From Vibrio sp. ED004 (GTDB lineage Bacteria > Pseudomonadota > Gammaproteobacteria > Enterobacterales > Vibrionaceae): DNA of 64,000 nucleotides. Both the position numbers and the translations under genes were made by a program. The notes beneath the pieces are model-generated. The model did no database searches and was not told the origin of the DNA. It worked only from the letters and a program-made list of their open reading frames with translations. Shown piece by piece: positions 1 through 8,460 of this stretch; positions within the stretch are counted from its first letter, which is position 1; every line of letters begins with the position of its first letter. The DNA lies in contig NZ_CP066150.1 in NCBI RefSeq assembly GCF_023206395.1, positions 1,612,001 to 1,676,000 of the forward strand. The letters are read 5' to 3'.

Positions 1-360
1 CTAGCAATCCACTTCTTCCTAGCATTTGGTGAAGTAATTGTTGGCTCTATGGTTGTGGCGTTCATTCTGTCTGTTGCACCTAAGCACATCGAGAACTTCT
101 CAGTAAGCTTGTTCTCTGTAGCAATCGCCCTATCAGGCATTGTTGGTGCGGTATTCTCAACGTCAATCGCACTAGAGAAAGGCCAAGAGATCACACAAGA
201 GATCGTGCAAACGGTTTACGGCGATTACTTCCAAATGCTGACTGTTCTAGCAGTCGTGATGGTAGGTATTGCGATGGCGGCGTCATTCATTATTCGTAAG
301 ATGCTAGAAGCAGCAAAAGCCGCTGATGAAACGATTGAACTAGAGCAAGCTAACAGCTAA
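1..360 (+). CDS. C-terminal part of a POT-type peptide/MFS transporter (5' end outside window)
   Basis: The frame is open from base 1, so the gene starts upstream of the window; about 119 residues remain. They hold a helix with an FGEVIVGSM stretch, a short VAPKHIENFS loop, two more hydrophobic helices, and a charged tail ending EQANS. The pattern of a glycine- and acid-bearing late helix, an APK loop and two final helices resembles the end of proton-dependent oligopeptide transporters (POT/PTR2 of the major facilitator superfamily), which import di- and tripeptides across the inner membrane. Another MFS family is possible because the diagnostic N-terminal motifs are missing. A hairpin terminator follows the stop codon. 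Confidence 0.6.
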   Translation, partial: LAIHFFLAFGEVIVGSMVVAFILSVAPKHIENFSVSLFSVAIALSGIVGAVFSTSIALEKGQEITQEIVQTVYGDYFQMLTVLAVVMVGIAMAASFIIRKMLEAAKAADETIELEQANS

Positions 361-391
361 TTACTCTCACGTTCAACCACGCTAACACATC

Positions 392-424
392 AAGCCCTTT
401 AGTTTTCTAAAGGGCTTAATTATA
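392..424 (+). terminator. Rho-independent terminator of the transporter gene
   Basis: A perfect 11-bp stem (392-402 pairing with 407-417, loop TTTT) lies 32 bases after the stop codon. The tail AATTATAT is only weakly U-rich. The left boundary of the IS110-family element begins a few bases later, so insertion may have removed the original T-tract. Confidence 0.65.
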
Positions 425-485
425 TGGTCCGCCTCACTCTCAAGCCCTTAAGCTTAGAGTAGGCTCTCAGAATGAGGTGAACCAT

Positions 486-1498
486 ATGTCTTCTATTCAT
501 ATTTTAGGTATCGACCTAGGTAAACACTGCTTCCATGCTATCGCACATAACCGTTGTGGGGTGGAGGTGCTTCGTCGTAAATTTAATCGCAATCAACTCT
601 TAATCTTTCTTAGTAAAATAGAACCAACAACTATTGCTTTCGAAGCTTGTGGCGGTGCTCATTGGCTTGCTCGAAAGTGTGGTGAGCTTGGTCATCAACC
701 CCGACTTATTCCTCCTCAGTATGTAAAGCCTTATGTCAAAGGCAATAAAAACGATTTCATCGATGCTTCAGCGATCGCAGAGGCTGCGAGTCGACCGACC
801 ATGAGATTTGTGGCTGTAAAAGTGAAGAGGCTCAAGTCATCGCAGCGATTCATCGAGTCAGAGATAGTTATATCAAGGAGAGAACCGCCACTATGTCGCG
901 GATCGGCGCGATCTTACTTGAGTTTGGCCTTAGCTTTCCCAAAGGGCATGCAAAGATGAAGTCTCTGTTTCAATGGTTAGCAGAACAAACAGTATCACTA
1001 CCAAAAAGCTTGCTATGTGAATTGATATCTATCCATGAACACTACAAGTACCTCAATGAACAAATCAAAACCCAAGATATCAAGCTTCAAACTATTGTTG
1101 ATAATAACGAAAGTGCTCAATTATTAAAACTATCCCTGGAATTGGCGATCTTACTCTCCACATTGTGTATTGCTGATGTAAGCTCTCCGAGTAACTTCAC
1201 CAATGGCCGCGAGATGGCGGCTTGGTTGGGACTTGTACCAAGGCAATTCTCAACGGGAGGAAATACCAAGCTACTTGGTATGAGTAAACGAGGAAATAAG
1301 CACCTCAGAACTCTGTTTATCCATGGCGCAAGAGCTGTACTCTCTAGGCTAGAGACGACAGGGAAAGTGTTTGGAGAGTGGCTTGTGAACCTACGAGCCA
1401 CCAAACCATTTAATGTAGTGGTAGTTGCATTAGCCAACAAGCTAGTGAGGATAGCTTGGGCGGTGTTATACCACCGCCAAGCTTTTAAGGCTGTTTAG
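486..1498 (+). pseudogene. IS110-family DEDD transposase, split by a -1 frameshift
   Basis: The first part carries the N-terminal RuvC-like DEDD domain: ILGIDLGK with the first Asp, then AFEACGGAHW, then NDFIDASAIAEA. The second part carries the Transposase_20 domain with GLVPRQFSTGGNTKLLGMSKRGN and its conserved serine region. The reading frame changes at the AAAA run 818-821: a fifth A would join VAVK directly to SEEAQVIAAIH and restore one protein of about 337 residues. ATG 486 is chosen because GAGGTGA lies six bases upstream; an earlier GTG is at 477. A homopolymer deletion is the simplest cause. Programmed slippage is less likely because family members usually have a single frame. Confidence 0.85.
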
Positions 1499-1500
1499 CT

Positions 1501-1720
1501 ATAACCAAGTTTGCAACGCCAATGAACGTGATGACAAAAACGGTCAATCGGCCAGATTAAGAACCTGACACAAAAAATAGCAATCAATGCTTTGGGCTTT
1601 TTAAGGATAACCTGGCGCGGATATCATCGTGGAGCTGGGAAGCTAGTGCTCCCAACAAGGACTCCGAATACATTAGCGCAAACCAACTCCGTTATTACTT
1701 AATTGTAGTTGCAATAACGG
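1501..1720 (+). ncRNA. Candidate bridge/seek RNA region of the IS1111-type element
   Basis: After the transposase stop there are about 220 bases with no open frame before the right inverted repeat. They hold structured segments, including GGAGC...GCTCC around 1630-1655 and a perfect 8-bp stem, CCGTTATT at 1689-1696 with AATAACGG at 1713-1720. It is established for the IS1111 subgroup that the RNA guiding recombination to target and donor is encoded in this position, downstream of the recombinase gene. That this copy makes such an RNA is inference from position and structure; I could not identify the guide loops. Confidence 0.45.
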
Positions 1721-1800
1721 GGCGGACCATACATTTTTGTCGATGAGTTTTAGCGACAAAATAGAGGAGCTCTGGTTAGATTGCACTTATGTAAATTACA

Positions 1801-1819
1801 GTAAATGATAATTATTAGT
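1801..1819 (+). promoter_or_regulatory. Fur box
   Basis: The 19-base site centred on AATGATAATTATTA matches 14 of 19 positions of the classical Fur consensus GATAATGATAATCATTATC. It lies 60 bases upstream of a siderophore-interacting reductase gene, the kind of gene Fur represses when iron is plentiful. Confidence 0.75.
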
Positions 1820-1878
1820 ATTGAGTGTTTTCTGGTTCAGGATTATGATGTCGGAATCAAAATCTAAGAGAGCCTTAT

Positions 1879-2646
1879 ATGAGCAAGCCTAGCCCTATCA
1901 CATTAACCGTTACTCAAACCTCAACCATTACTCCAAACATGCAGCGTATAACGTTGAGCGGTGAGGGATTAAGTAAATACCCAACAGAATGTGCCGGCGG
2001 CTACATCAAGCTTTTATTCTCGCCACTAGGCACCACAGATTTGAGCCAATTGAATGAAGGTGAGCGCCCAACCATGCGCACCTACACCATTCGTCAGTAC
2101 AACCCTGTTGAGCAATTCATCGAAGTCGATTTCGTTCGCCACATCACTAAAGATTTGCAATGTGGTTTTGCCGCAAGATGGGCAATGAGCGCGCAAGTGG
2201 GTGATACTATTTCAGTGGCAGGCCCAGGTTTGATTCAAGGGCTGAACCTTGAGTCGGATTGGTTCTTCTTAGTCGCAGACATGACTTCACTCCCTGCCCT
2301 TTCTGCAAAGGTAAAAACACTTCCAGAGCACGCGACAGGTCACGCTGTAGTTCAAATCAATTCAGCAGCAGACAAGCAAGCACTTGAAGCACCTGAAGGC
2401 ATCAAAATCACTTGGTTGATTGAAGATGAAACTGAAGAAACACTATCACAAACCGTTCGCAGCATTAAATGGTTAGACGGTCAGGTTTCAGTATGGACAG
2501 CGTGTGAATTTGAAAGCATGCGTGAGCTAAGACAGTACTTCCGCAACGAAAAAGAAGTCGCAAAAGAGAACATCTACATCAGTAGCTACTGGAAACGTGG
2601 CGTCACTGAAGATGGCCACAAAGTTCTGAAACAACAAGATGCTTAA
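1879..2646 (+). CDS. Siderophore-interacting FAD-dependent ferric reductase (ViuB/YqjH-like)
   Basis: This 255-residue protein has the layout of the siderophore-interacting protein family: an N-terminal FAD-binding barrel with the flavin-binding RTYTIRQ motif near residue 75 and VDFVRH following, then a C-terminal NADPH-binding-like domain ending in YWKRGVTEDGHK, the typical family tail. Members reduce ferric siderophore complexes in the cytoplasm to release iron. The start has an AGAG purine stretch upstream. A Fur box lies before it, so it is likely iron-repressed. It appears to be a single-gene unit followed by a strong hairpin terminator, with no siderophore biosynthesis genes nearby. Confidence 0.88.
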   Translation: MSKPSPITLTVTQTSTITPNMQRITLSGEGLSKYPTECAGGYIKLLFSPLGTTDLSQLNEGERPTMRTYTIRQYNPVEQFIEVDFVRHITKDLQCGFAARWAMSAQVGDTISVAGPGLIQGLNLESDWFFLVADMTSLPALSAKVKTLPEHATGHAVVQINSAADKQALEAPEGIKITWLIEDETEETLSQTVRSIKWLDGQVSVWTACEFESMRELRQYFRNEKEVAKENIYISSYWKRGVTEDGHKVLKQQDA

Positions 2647-2709
2647 GCTTTAGCGAGCTAAAGAGCCTTGCTACACAAGCACCTAAGCTAAAGTATTAAA
2701 GACAAATAG

Positions 2710-2752
2710 AAAACGCCCTTAACGAAATTCGTATCGCTAAAGGCGTTTTTTC
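2710..2752. terminator. Bidirectional Rho-independent terminator
   Basis: AAAACGCC (2710-2717) pairs with GGCGTTTT (2742-2749), followed by T's on the plus strand and preceded by A's that give U's on the minus strand. It separates the siderophore reductase gene from the convergent EamA transporter gene. Confidence 0.85.
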
Positions 2753-2806
2753 ATCTAACTCAAGAGATATACCTCTGCACAAATCTCCAATCGCTCTGGT
2801 GATCTT

Positions 2807-3709
2807 TTAAGTCAGTGAGATAACTAAACCGGCAATGATAAAAACGACGCCTATACCGCGAGTCATGTGCCACTTTTCCTTTAAAAAGTAGATCCCCATC
2901 ACTACGCCGAAAATGATACTTACTTGCCTAAGCGCTACAACCAGGCTGACGTTCTCTGTCATGGTCATTGCAAATAACACCAAGCCATAAGTCGATGCCA
3001 TCATAATACCTGCAACCGTGGCTTTCTTACGCAGTATCCATGCGTTGGTAAACTCGACTCTTTGATTACTCACCAACAACCAAATACTCAGCGGAATCAC
3101 GATCGCCCAAAACTGAATACCTAGGTAGAAAATCGCCGTGTGTTTATTAGTAATAGTAGGCGTGCTTAACGGCTCCAATAACAAAAGCGCTTCTTTATCA
3201 ATAATGGAGTAACCCGTGGTGCCAATAGCGGCGATGAGGGCCCACAATACGCCAAGGTTCAGGTAGGCCTTGAGCCTCAGCTCAGAGAACTGTTTCAATG
3301 GAACAAACAAACAGCCTAATGTGATCAGTGCAAAACCAACCCATTGATTCAATGACAACTCATAGCCAATCAATACGGTTCCCAAACCAACCATCAGCAC
3401 TGGTAGCGCTCGTGCCATCGGGTAGATAACACCAATATCAGCCTGTTTATAGGCGATACCTAAGCCGATTAAATAGATGATTTGGCAAATGCCACTCAAG
3501 AAGAGCAACTGCCAGAATGGAATTGTGATGTTTGCAAAGCCGACGCTGTAGACATACCAAATCAAATAAGGGGTCAGAATCGCTGCAGCGGCAAAGCCAG
3601 ACGCCAAGAAGAAAGATGAGCCAGAGCCTTGATTTGATTTACCTAGAACATTCCAACCCGCATGCAGCAGAGCCGAAATAATCACGATGATGATGGCAGA
3701 GAATTCCAT
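2807..3709 (-). CDS. EamA/DMT-family inner-membrane transporter of the phosphonate island
   Basis: This 300-residue, very hydrophobic protein contains about ten transmembrane segments in two EamA repeats. It opens with the helix MEFSAIIIVIISALLHAGWN, where ALLHAxWN is typical of the drug/metabolite transporter superfamily. The substrate cannot be read from sequence. It is the last gene of a minus-strand series phnT, permease, phnR, eamA. It therefore may export or exchange a metabolite made during aminophosphonate breakdown, such as excess amine, alanine or acetaldehyde-derived products; that role is inference from context only. Confidence 0.8.
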   Translation of the reverse strand: MEFSAIIIVIISALLHAGWNVLGKSNQGSGSSFFLASGFAAAAILTPYLIWYVYSVGFANITIPFWQLLFLSGICQIIYLIGLGIAYKQADIGVIYPMARALPVLMVGLGTVLIGYELSLNQWVGFALITLGCLFVPLKQFSELRLKAYLNLGVLWALIAAIGTTGYSIIDKEALLLLEPLSTPTITNKHTAIFYLGIQFWAIVIPLSIWLLVSNQRVEFTNAWILRKKATVAGIMMASTYGLVLFAMTMTENVSLVVALRQVSIIFGVVMGIYFLKEKWHMTRGIGVVFIIAGLVISLT

Positions 3710-3844
3710 TTCATTCCTAACTTATTGACTGATAAAAGCAGTCGCTGAAAACAGGGGATAAAAAAGGCCTCCAGATAAGAGACCTTTGATCATTCCAGCT
3801 GGGCAAATCCCCAAAGTAAAATGTGCCAGCGTTCTAATGTACGA

Positions 3845-4549
3845 CTAACGCTCTAACTGCGCTATCGACTCGATACTGATCGCGTCATGACGCCAATACT
3901 CAATATCGCAGTCAATCAAATCGCCGTTTTGATTGTAGTTAACTCGCTCAACCACCATTGCAGGAGAGCCAGAAGTTGCACGCAGTGCTTGCGCGGTTTC
4001 ACCCAGCAAAGACGTTGTACTCACACGGTAACGAATCTTCTGATACACCACGCCAAAGTGCTCACGGTAGATGTCCGTTAGCGATTTAGACAGGTCATAA
4101 TCGAGCAAGTTAGGAAACAGTTCTGGTCGAATGTAGTTCGTCACATACACGACCGGTCTATCTTCAAGGTAGCGAACTCTATCAACTCGATAAACATCGG
4201 AGAACGGTTGCAACTCAAGAAGCTTAGTCGCCTCTTTGGTTGCCAACATCCCTTTCGCTGCCACTAACTCTGTTTTAGGCTTTCGATTCTGCGCCAGAGC
4301 CATATTAGTGAAGTTCAGTGTTTGTGTTGGGTCGTAACGCAGTGGAGCTGGAGATATAAACCAACCACGGCGATCTTCTCGATAAATACGCCCTTCCGCT
4401 TCGAGCGAAGATAAAGCTTCACGTAACGTAACTCGTGTCGTATCAAACGATTCAGCCAACTTACGTTCTGCAGGCAGCTTCTGTCGTGGCGTTAACATCC
4501 CCGACTCTATCTGATCTACGATGACATCTTTGATTTTTACGTACTGCAC
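3845..4549 (-). CDS. phnR: PhnR, GntR-family (HutC/UTRA) regulator of AEP utilisation
   Basis: Residues 1-65 form a GntR winged helix-turn-helix (LPAERKLAESFDTTRVTLREALSSLEAEG), and residues 85-230 form a UTRA ligand domain with YRVDRVRYLEDRPVVYVTNY. The 234-residue length and domain order match PhnR, the regulator of 2-aminoethylphosphonate genes first described in Salmonella. It sits between the AEP permease gene and the EamA transporter, in the same direction. The palindromes TGGTATATACCA, TGGTATGTACCA and TGGTATAGTCCA before phnT, phnS and phnW have the form expected of HutC-type operators and are its likely targets. The ligand is probably AEP or a downstream intermediate. Confidence 0.87.
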   Translation of the reverse strand: MQYVKIKDVIVDQIESGMLTPRQKLPAERKLAESFDTTRVTLREALSSLEAEGRIYREDRRGWFISPAPLRYDPTQTLNFTNMALAQNRKPKTELVAAKGMLATKEATKLLELQPFSDVYRVDRVRYLEDRPVVYVTNYIRPELFPNLLDYDLSKSLTDIYREHFGVVYQKIRYRVSTTSLLGETAQALRATSGSPAMVVERVNYNQNGDLIDCDIEYWRHDAISIESIAQLER

Positions 4550-4617
4550 TTAATTTCCTTTCATTCTTGTTCTTGTCGTCAGCCACTCCTTGGCCAACTG
4601 AAATATAAAATGGTTCG

Positions 4618-6342
4618 CTAGCGCTTGCGCCAAGCTTGGGTGCGCTTCTCAAATAACTTGTTGATTAACAAATGAATCAACTTCGCACTCGCCGCAGATA
4701 TCATGATCATCACCGCCATGGCTGCTGCTGCACCGGTTTGTCCCGCATCATCCATATTCAGTACTGAAACTGACGCAGGTATCGTATCGGTAGAATACAA
4801 GAATACTACCGCAGATGTCGTGGTAAGTGCATTAATAAACAGGTATGTCGCAATATCTAAAATCGCAGGCAGACAAACAGGTACCGTCACTTTAAAGAAC
4901 AACTTGTATTGCGGTAAGTTAACCGAGGCAGCCGTAGCTTCAATTTCCGAAGGTAGCTGTTTCAGTGCAGTTAACGCCGTCATGTGTCCTACTGTATAGT
5001 AGTGAACCACGGTATTAATAACCAAGAATGCCATCGTGCCATACAAGAAGTTGAGTGGGTTACTTAAGTCATTAAAGTAGAAAATATACCCCAAGCCTAA
5101 CACCATCCCCGGAACCGCCATCGGCACAACACTGAGCATCTGCATCGCCTGACGAACAGGACCAAATGCTCTGCCCTTCTCTATGCAGTACGCACCCAAG
5201 AAAATTAATACAGTACCGATAATGGCTGTCCATGCGCCAAGTGTTAGAGAGTTGAAGAACGGAGTCCAACCATAGGTACTCATTTCTGCGAAGTTGTAGT
5301 TATTCAAGGTGAGTGCTTTATTCCATGGCCAGAAAGTCACCATAGAACCGTATATCGCCATGCCCAACACGATAACGACAGCAGCCGAAATAAGTGTGCA
5401 GTAAAGGAAACACAAGCCATCACGCATGGTATTTGGTTCTGGTTGGTACGCGACAGAACGAGTATCAAACAAGCTCTTCTGTTTCTTTTGCACCCAGCGA
5501 TCTACTGTAAAGGCAAGCAAAGCAGGCAACAGCAACAAGATACTGGTCACCGCACCCATCGAGAAGTTTTGTTGACCAACCACTTGTTTAAAGATGTCCG
5601 TCGATAGAACGTTGTAGCTGCCGCCAATAACCTTTGGTACACCAAAGTCACAAACCACCAGCGTAAACACCACGATCAGAGTGCTGATCAAGCCATACTT
5701 AGCTGCAGGTAAGGTCACCATGAAGAAGGTTTTAAGCGATGAAGTATTCAGTGCTCGTGCTGCCTCATAAAGACGGGCATCGGACGTTCTGAGTGAAGTT
5801 GTTAGAATCATCAAGGCATGCGGAAAAGTCCAAAATATCAAGCCAAGTGAGATACCAATCAAACCGTATACTGAGTTTCCACCCAAGACTTCTTTGGCGA
5901 TACCTTGGTTACCAAATAGGAAGATCAAACTGATTGCTGGAAGCAATGACGGCGCAAGAATCGGCGCAGAGCCTAGTACCTGAAATAGCCCCTTAAAAGG
6001 CATGCATGAACGTGTCAAAGCATAGGCATAACCAAACGCTAAAACACCAACGACAGTCGTAACCAACAAACCCAAGGTGAAAGTGTTACCAACGGATTGC
6101 CACAAGCTTTGAGAAGCGAAATACGTCGCGAAATTCTGCAAACCGACAAATTCACCATCTGCGTTTTGAACACTCTTTTTCAACATTGCCCACAGTGGCA
6201 TCAAGATAAACAGTGTCATGACTACAGACAAAAATGCCAGCAGCCCAAATAGGATAACGTTGTCTTTACTCAACCGAGCAAGAAAAGGTTGTACTCGTCG
6301 TTGAAATAGCAGCTTAGATTGCATCATTTGAGTCGATTCCAT
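4618..6342 (-). CDS. AEP ABC transporter permease with two fused membrane domains
   Basis: This 574-residue protein contains two complete binding-protein-dependent permease domains in tandem, each with about six helices and an EAA-type loop contacting the ATPase (LYEAARALNTSSLKTFFMVTLPAA near residue 190 and EIEATAASVNLPQYKLFFKVTVP near residue 485). This is the fused form related to iron FbpB permeases that accompanies PhnS and PhnT in Vibrio-type phosphonate islands. It forms the inner-membrane channel through which PhnS-delivered 2-aminoethylphosphonate enters. Its start lies six bases after the phnT stop codon, so the two are almost certainly co-translated. Confidence 0.87.
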   Translation of the reverse strand: MESTQMMQSKLLFQRRVQPFLARLSKDNVILFGLLAFLSVVMTLFILMPLWAMLKKSVQNADGEFVGLQNFATYFASQSLWQSVGNTFTLGLLVTTVVGVLAFGYAYALTRSCMPFKGLFQVLGSAPILAPSLLPAISLIFLFGNQGIAKEVLGGNSVYGLIGISLGLIFWTFPHALMILTTSLRTSDARLYEAARALNTSSLKTFFMVTLPAAKYGLISTLIVVFTLVVCDFGVPKVIGGSYNVLSTDIFKQVVGQQNFSMGAVTSILLLLPALLAFTVDRWVQKKQKSLFDTRSVAYQPEPNTMRDGLCFLYCTLISAAVVIVLGMAIYGSMVTFWPWNKALTLNNYNFAEMSTYGWTPFFNSLTLGAWTAIIGTVLIFLGAYCIEKGRAFGPVRQAMQMLSVVPMAVPGMVLGLGYIFYFNDLSNPLNFLYGTMAFLVINTVVHYYTVGHMTALTALKQLPSEIEATAASVNLPQYKLFFKVTVPVCLPAILDIATYLFINALTTTSAVVFLYSTDTIPASVSVLNMDDAGQTGAAAAMAVMIMISAASAKLIHLLINKLFEKRTQAWRKR

Positions 6343-6348
6343 GATTGA

Positions 6349-7458
6349 TTACGCCGCCTCGTCTTTCATCACTTGCAAGCTTTTCGATGGGTAAGCTCTC
6401 ATGCCTTCTTGATCAAATGCCACGTAACGAATATCACTGCGGCGCAGCTTCAATCGGTTGAACTCCTTCACGGGCACATCAACGATGATCTCTTTCGCGG
6501 TTGAGTCGTGCTGTAACTCGCACTCCACGCGATAGAACGCTCCTAGAAATTCGCTTGATACGATTCGAACAGGTAAAGATTCATTAAAACGATCAACAAA
6601 CTGAATTTGCTCTGGACGAACCGCGATATCAAACACATCACCCTGCTTTGGCGTCAGGTTGTCTAACCCAGGCAGTGGCAACATAGATTCAGCGATACGC
6701 ATTTTGCCTTGAGCTGCTACAGACGCTTGAATGAAGTTCATACTGCCCACAAACTCCGCCACAAAACGGCTCACTGGCTTTTGATAGATCTCTTGCGGAG
6801 CACCGACTTGCTCGATGACTCCATGATTCATCACCACAATGCGGTCAGCCATGGTCAAGGCTTCATCTTGATCGTGCGTTACCATAATAGTGGTGATACC
6901 CAACTTGCGTTGCAGTTGACAGATCTCGTCGCGTAGGTGTGTTCTTACTTTCGCATCCAATGCAGACAGCGGTTCATCAAGGAGTAGCAAGCCCGGAGAC
7001 AAAGCCAGAGCGCGAGCCAAAGCCACACGCTGCTGCTGTCCACCAGACAGTTGATTTGGGAATTTCTGACCCGACGTTGGTAAGCCTATGGTTTCTAACC
7101 AAGATTCCACAGTTTCAAGGGCTTCTTTGGTCGACATGCCTTGATTTTTAAGGCCAATCGCAATGTTTTCTTCCACCGTAAGATTCGGGAACAAAGCGTA
7201 AGACTGGAACACAATGCCAAAGTCGCGCTTTTCTGGTGGTAAGAAGGTCGTGTCATTACCGTTTTGCTCGATAGAGCCTGAAGTTGGTAAATCTAAACCT
7301 GCAATAGCACGTAATAAGGTGGTTTTTCCACAGCCAGACGGGCCAAGGAAACAGACGAACTCGCCTTTTTCAATCGATAAGGAGATGTCTTTTAGCGCTG
7401 TAAATTGGCCAAATTGCTTTACAACGTTTTCAATATTCAAATAAGTTTGGTTGCTCAT
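6349..7458 (-). CDS. phnT: PhnT, ATP-binding subunit of the AEP ABC transporter
   Basis: This 369-residue ABC ATPase has Walker A GPSGCGKTT (residues 39-47), a Q-loop in VFQSYALFP, the signature LSGGQQQRVALARAL, Walker B LLLLDEPLSALD and the switch histidine in MVTHDQDEA. A C-terminal TOBE/OB domain of about 110 residues follows, as in the MalK/FbpC class that fuels substrate-binding-protein importers. It precedes the fused permease by six bases. A TGGTATATACCA palindrome 19 bases upstream of the start codon would let PhnR block transcription of the whole phnT-permease-phnR-eamA unit. The PhnT assignment rests on context; FbpC-like iron or MalK-like sugar ATPases look alike. Confidence 0.87.
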   Translation of the reverse strand: MSNQTYLNIENVVKQFGQFTALKDISLSIEKGEFVCFLGPSGCGKTTLLRAIAGLDLPTSGSIEQNGNDTTFLPPEKRDFGIVFQSYALFPNLTVEENIAIGLKNQGMSTKEALETVESWLETIGLPTSGQKFPNQLSGGQQQRVALARALALSPGLLLLDEPLSALDAKVRTHLRDEICQLQRKLGITTIMVTHDQDEALTMADRIVVMNHGVIEQVGAPQEIYQKPVSRFVAEFVGSMNFIQASVAAQGKMRIAESMLPLPGLDNLTPKQGDVFDIAVRPEQIQFVDRFNESLPVRIVSSEFLGAFYRVECELQHDSTAKEIIVDVPVKEFNRLKLRRSDIRYVAFDQEGMRAYPSKSLQVMKDEAA

Positions 7459-7476
7459 ACTACAGCACTCTTTAAA

Positions 7477-7488
7477 TGGTATATACCA
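7477..7488. promoter_or_regulatory. Putative PhnR operator 1 (before phnT)
   Basis: This is a perfect 12-base palindrome, TGGTATATACCA, 19 bases upstream of the phnT start. HutC-type GntR regulators bind sites with a GT-TATA-AC core. Near-identical copies occur before phnS and phnW. The remaining 250 bases up to the HAD gene show no further gene. Confidence 0.65.
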
Positions 7489-7732
7489 AATTTAAACTTT
7501 GAATATTTCAGTTGAGTGACAAATTTATAGAAGCTAAGTGACAGTTATATTGCAGAAATAAAATTCATTCTAGTGGAGGAAAACACGAGTTAAACAAGTT
7601 CTAATATTCAATAGCTTACAGTAAACCGATAGCTTCAAAAATAGTATTTGACGATGAAAGCCAATGTACATTTCACCGCCAAATATCAATGCTTGTTTAT
7701 GGTTATACCTATTGTTTCAGGCAATACTGAAA

Positions 7733-8386
7733 TCAGTAGAGCGCACACCATGGAGCAGAGTCCGAACGAACAGTTAAACGTTCGTGTGGATTAACTAGAT
7801 GTGGGCGATCGGCCAATTCATATTGAGGCAAGTCATTGATTGACTCACCACTGTTTTGACGTTGATGAGACGAAGTACTGTGCTGCTCTAGCCACTCTTT
7901 CAAACCAACACTCTTGCCGTATGGATGATTTGGAAGCCCTAGAATCTTGGCAGTGTATTGAGCCGATTCTTCCATCAATTCGATGCCGACAACATTTGGA
8001 ATATTAAGCCTTTTCGCTACGCACGCAGGAATGAATGAGACAATCGCAGAAATGATCACCACCGGCTGCCCTTGTGTTTTGGAAGACCAACTCCCCTGCA
8101 TCACTTGAGGAAAGATCTTGCTCAGAACTTTGCTATCAATACACTCTTCTAACAAAGCACACACCTCTTGATGTGTCTTTTTCGCTAGAGAGCGTGTAGC
8201 AAATTCAAGGTAAGTATCTTCATTAAGAATACCTTGAACGTACAGTGTCATTAGTCGGCGTTCTTCGTTCAGAAAGCTAGGTTCATTCGCTAAGCCTTTC
8301 TCAACCAAAAACTCATTCCAAATCATGGCGCTGTTTCCGTCCATGAGTGTTTCATCTAGATCAAATACATACAGCGGGGTCGTCAT
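7733..8386 (-). CDS. HAD-family phosphatase-like protein of the phosphonate island
   Basis: The protein opens with HAD motif I, FDLDETL (nucleophile Asp9, acid Asp11), followed by a helical cap (residues 20-90), motif II in VIISAIVS and motif III Lys in YGKSVGLKEWL. It resembles the HAD-IB group that includes phosphoserine phosphatase. Motif IV reads GESINDLP, with Glu where most relatives have Asp. A long TSSHQRQNSG insertion precedes it. ATG 8386 is preferred to the GTG at 8398 because GTGAG then sits at ribosome-binding distance. It lies between the FAD oxidoreductase and phnT, in the same direction. PhnX supplies the C-P cleaving HAD enzyme of the pathway, so this second HAD protein has no obvious step. 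Confidence 0.75.
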   Translation of the reverse strand: MTTPLYVFDLDETLMDGNSAMIWNEFLVEKGLANEPSFLNEERRLMTLYVQGILNEDTYLEFATRSLAKKTHQEVCALLEECIDSKVLSKIFPQVMQGSWSSKTQGQPVVIISAIVSFIPACVAKRLNIPNVVGIELMEESAQYTAKILGLPNHPYGKSVGLKEWLEQHSTSSHQRQNSGESINDLPQYELADRPHLVNPHERLTVRSDSAPWCALY

Positions 8387-8460
8387 ATCAATTCTCACTT
8401 AAAATCAAATTTAACTTCCAACTTAAACTTAGCGGGCGAGAAAAAATCTAAACGACAGAT

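Larger units (their letters stand above)
424..1730 (+). mobile_element. IS110-family element, IS1111-like subgroup
   Basis: A matching inverted pair, ATGGTCCGCC at 424-433 and GGCGGACCAT at 1721-1730, brackets a DEDD-type transposase gene and a 230-base non-coding tail. Typical IS110 elements lack terminal inverted repeats, whereas the IS1111 subgroup has subterminal ones and its non-coding stretch after the gene, as here. IS1111 repeats lie slightly inside the true ends, so the real boundaries may be a few bases further out. No target duplication is seen, as expected for this family. The element sits just behind a terminator hairpin. Its transposase is frameshifted. Confidence 0.85.

Noticed and set aside
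1117..1440. Antisense frame inside the IS110 transposase
   Set aside because: It mirrors the transposase codons and has no independent support.
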